A stretch of 64,000 nt of DNA from Kaistia dalseonensis. Lineage in GTDB: Bacteria > Pseudomonadota > Alphaproteobacteria > Rhizobiales > Kaistiaceae. Positions 63,059 to 64,000 of this stretch are shown here, piece by piece. The notes beneath the pieces were generated by a model. It did no database searches. It was not told where the DNA came from and was given only the letters and a program-made list of their open reading frames with translations. The position numbers were made by a program, and so were the translations under genes. The stretch lies in contig NZ_JAUSVO010000005.1 of assembly GCF_030814715.1 (NCBI RefSeq), positions 372,001-436,000 on the forward strand, given 5' to 3'. Every line of letters begins with the position of its first letter. The stretch's first letter is position 1.

Positions 63059-64000
63059 TTGCCCACCATCCAGTCCTTCCCCCTCGGAGCCTATGTCGTC
63101 GCGGCGAATTTTCTCGGCAAGACGCCGGTCTTCGCGTTGGGCGACGGCATGGTCGCGCTCGCGGACGGCGTGTCGGCGGAAAAATTTCAGGCACATTCCG
63201 GCGGCCTTCTCGCCGCCGCCCGCACCTGGGATGGCGACCGCCTGATCACCAGCGGCGATGATGGCCGTGTCGTCGCGATCGATCCGGCGGGCAAGATCGA
63301 CACGATCGCCGAAAAGCCGAAGAAGTGGATCGACCAGCTCGCCACCGGCCCCGATGGCGTGATCGCCTTCGCCGGCGGGCGGGAGGCCTATGTCCATTTC
63401 CCGAACGGCAAGGAACGGACGCTCGAACATGAGCGGACCGTCGCCGGCCTCGCCTTCGCGCCGAAGGGCCTTCGCCTGGCAGTGGCCCGTTATAATGGCG
63501 TGTCGCTCTGGTGGATCGGCACCGACGCCAAGCCACAATCGCTCGAATGGAAGGGCTCGCATATCGGCGTGACCTTCTCGCCCGATGGCCGGCATGTCGT
63601 CACGGCGATGCAGGAAAACGCGCTGCATGGCTGGCGCGTCGCCGATGGCGGCGGCCACATGCGGATGTCGGGCTATCCCGGCAAGGTCAAGTCCATCTCC
63701 TGGTCGGTCAAGGGGCGCTTCCTTGCCACCTCCGGCGCGGAAATGGCGGTGCTCTGGCCGTTCCATTTCAAGGACGGCCCGATGGGCAAGCAGCCGCTGC
63801 AACTCGGCGCGCGCGACAAGACGGTGGTCACCGTCGTCGCCTGCCATCCGACCGAGGAGGTCGTGGCGATCGGCTACAAGGACGGCATGGTACTCGCCGC
63901 CCGCTTCGGCGATGGCGACGAGGTCGTGCTGCGCAAGGCGGGCGAAAGCCCCGTCACGGCGCTGGCCTGGGACAAGACTGGAATCCGCCTCGCCTTCGGA
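63059..64000 (+). CDS. WD40-repeat protein (3' end outside window)
   Basis: A TTG at 63059 opens 314 codons to the right edge without a stop. No earlier in-frame start looks better, and AGAAGAACG precedes it. The sequence contains repeated four-strand beta-propeller blades with GH/WD-type turns, such as AHSGGLLAAARTWDGDRLITSGDDGRVVAID, HERTVAGLAFAPKGLRLAVA, GSHIGVTFSPDGRHVVTA, KVKSISWSVKGRFLATSG and DKTVVTVVACHPTEEVVAIG. No signal peptide is seen. Adjacent to a COG0523 chaperone, it might be a protein-interaction partner in metal handling; this is inference. Confidence 0.85.
   Translation, partial: MPTIQSFPLGAYVVAANFLGKTPVFALGDGMVALADGVSAEKFQAHSGGLLAAARTWDGDRLITSGDDGRVVAIDPAGKIDTIAEKPKKWIDQLATGPDGVIAFAGGREAYVHFPNGKERTLEHERTVAGLAFAPKGLRLAVARYNGVSLWWIGTDAKPQSLEWKGSHIGVTFSPDGRHVVTAMQENALHGWRVADGGGHMRMSGYPGKVKSISWSVKGRFLATSGAEMAVLWPFHFKDGPMGKQPLQLGARDKTVVTVVACHPTEEVVAIGYKDGMVLAARFGDGDEVVLRKAGESPVTALAWDKTGIRLAFG

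Overview
This is a GC-rich chromosomal stretch from an alphaproteobacterium, most likely of the order Hyphomicrobiales (Rhizobiales). The evidence is a CpdR-type response regulator beside an N-formylglutamate amidohydrolase-like gene, a probable alpha-r8/suhB(MmgR)-type small RNA beside an inositol-monophosphatase-family gene, a ROSE-like thermometer leader on an hsp20 gene, a trehalose-utilization (thu)-like locus, gltB-gltD, many solute-binding-protein ABC importers, and palindromic intergenic mosaic repeats of rhizobial style. No genus can be assigned from the sequence alone. I see no phage, transposase, CRISPR array or rRNA. One tRNA gene (Val, GAC) is present.

Layout. 1-2872 (minus): a BMP-type purine/nucleoside-binding protein, cut by the window edge, and an adenine deaminase-like enzyme. 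3067-8685: an FCD-type GntR regulator divergent from a sugar-acid-type enolase-superfamily enzyme, a three-gene sugar importer with no ATPase, and an L-rhamnose mutarotase-like protein. 8716-13663: a glucan-to-6-phosphogluconate module of polyphosphate glucokinase, GH15 glucoamylase and glucose-6-phosphate dehydrogenase. 13672-21926: a lytic transglycosylase, then a thu-like locus (LacI regulator and Gfo/Idh/MocA oxidoreductase, divergent from a complete sugar ABC importer and ThuA) with a clear LacI-type operator between the two arms. 22140-28367: tRNA-Val, cpdR, N-formylglutamate amidohydrolase, the sRNA, an inositol-monophosphatase-family phosphatase, a lysophospholipase-like hydrolase, a small secreted protein, hsp20 and a threonine aldolase. 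28801-34958: gltB-gltD with an unusual structured leader. 35174-39843: a DUF459/SGNH-like exported protein, an MltB-like transglycosylase and galE, divergent from galU.

40006-46743 (minus) is a tight seven-gene operon. It pairs a taurine/pyrimidine-type (SsuABC-like) importer with a cytosine deaminase-like amidohydrolase, a GlcD-like flavin oxidase and two tandem flavodoxin-fold quinone reductases. It looks like an uptake-plus-catabolism system for an unidentified N-heterocycle, and it is the best candidate here for a poorly described pathway. 47110-50505: a RidA-family protein without the usual arginine, a metallophosphoesterase, and a LysR/YeiH (YeiE-YeiH-like) divergent pair.

50597-61742 (plus) holds two tandem 8-oxoguanine deaminase-like paralogues. 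They are separated by a composite inverted repeat and followed by a compositionally odd small gene, a creatininase-family amidohydrolase, a 2-hydroxyacid dehydrogenase-like protein with degenerate catalytic motifs, and a full dppABCDF operon with a palindromic mosaic element between dppA and dppB. The window ends with a His-rich CobW/COG0523 metallochaperone, preceded by an inverted repeat overlapping its probable promoter, and a WD40-repeat gene that runs off the right edge.

Nearly all other long open frames, including a 1,674-codon frame antisense to gltB, are high-GC shadows.
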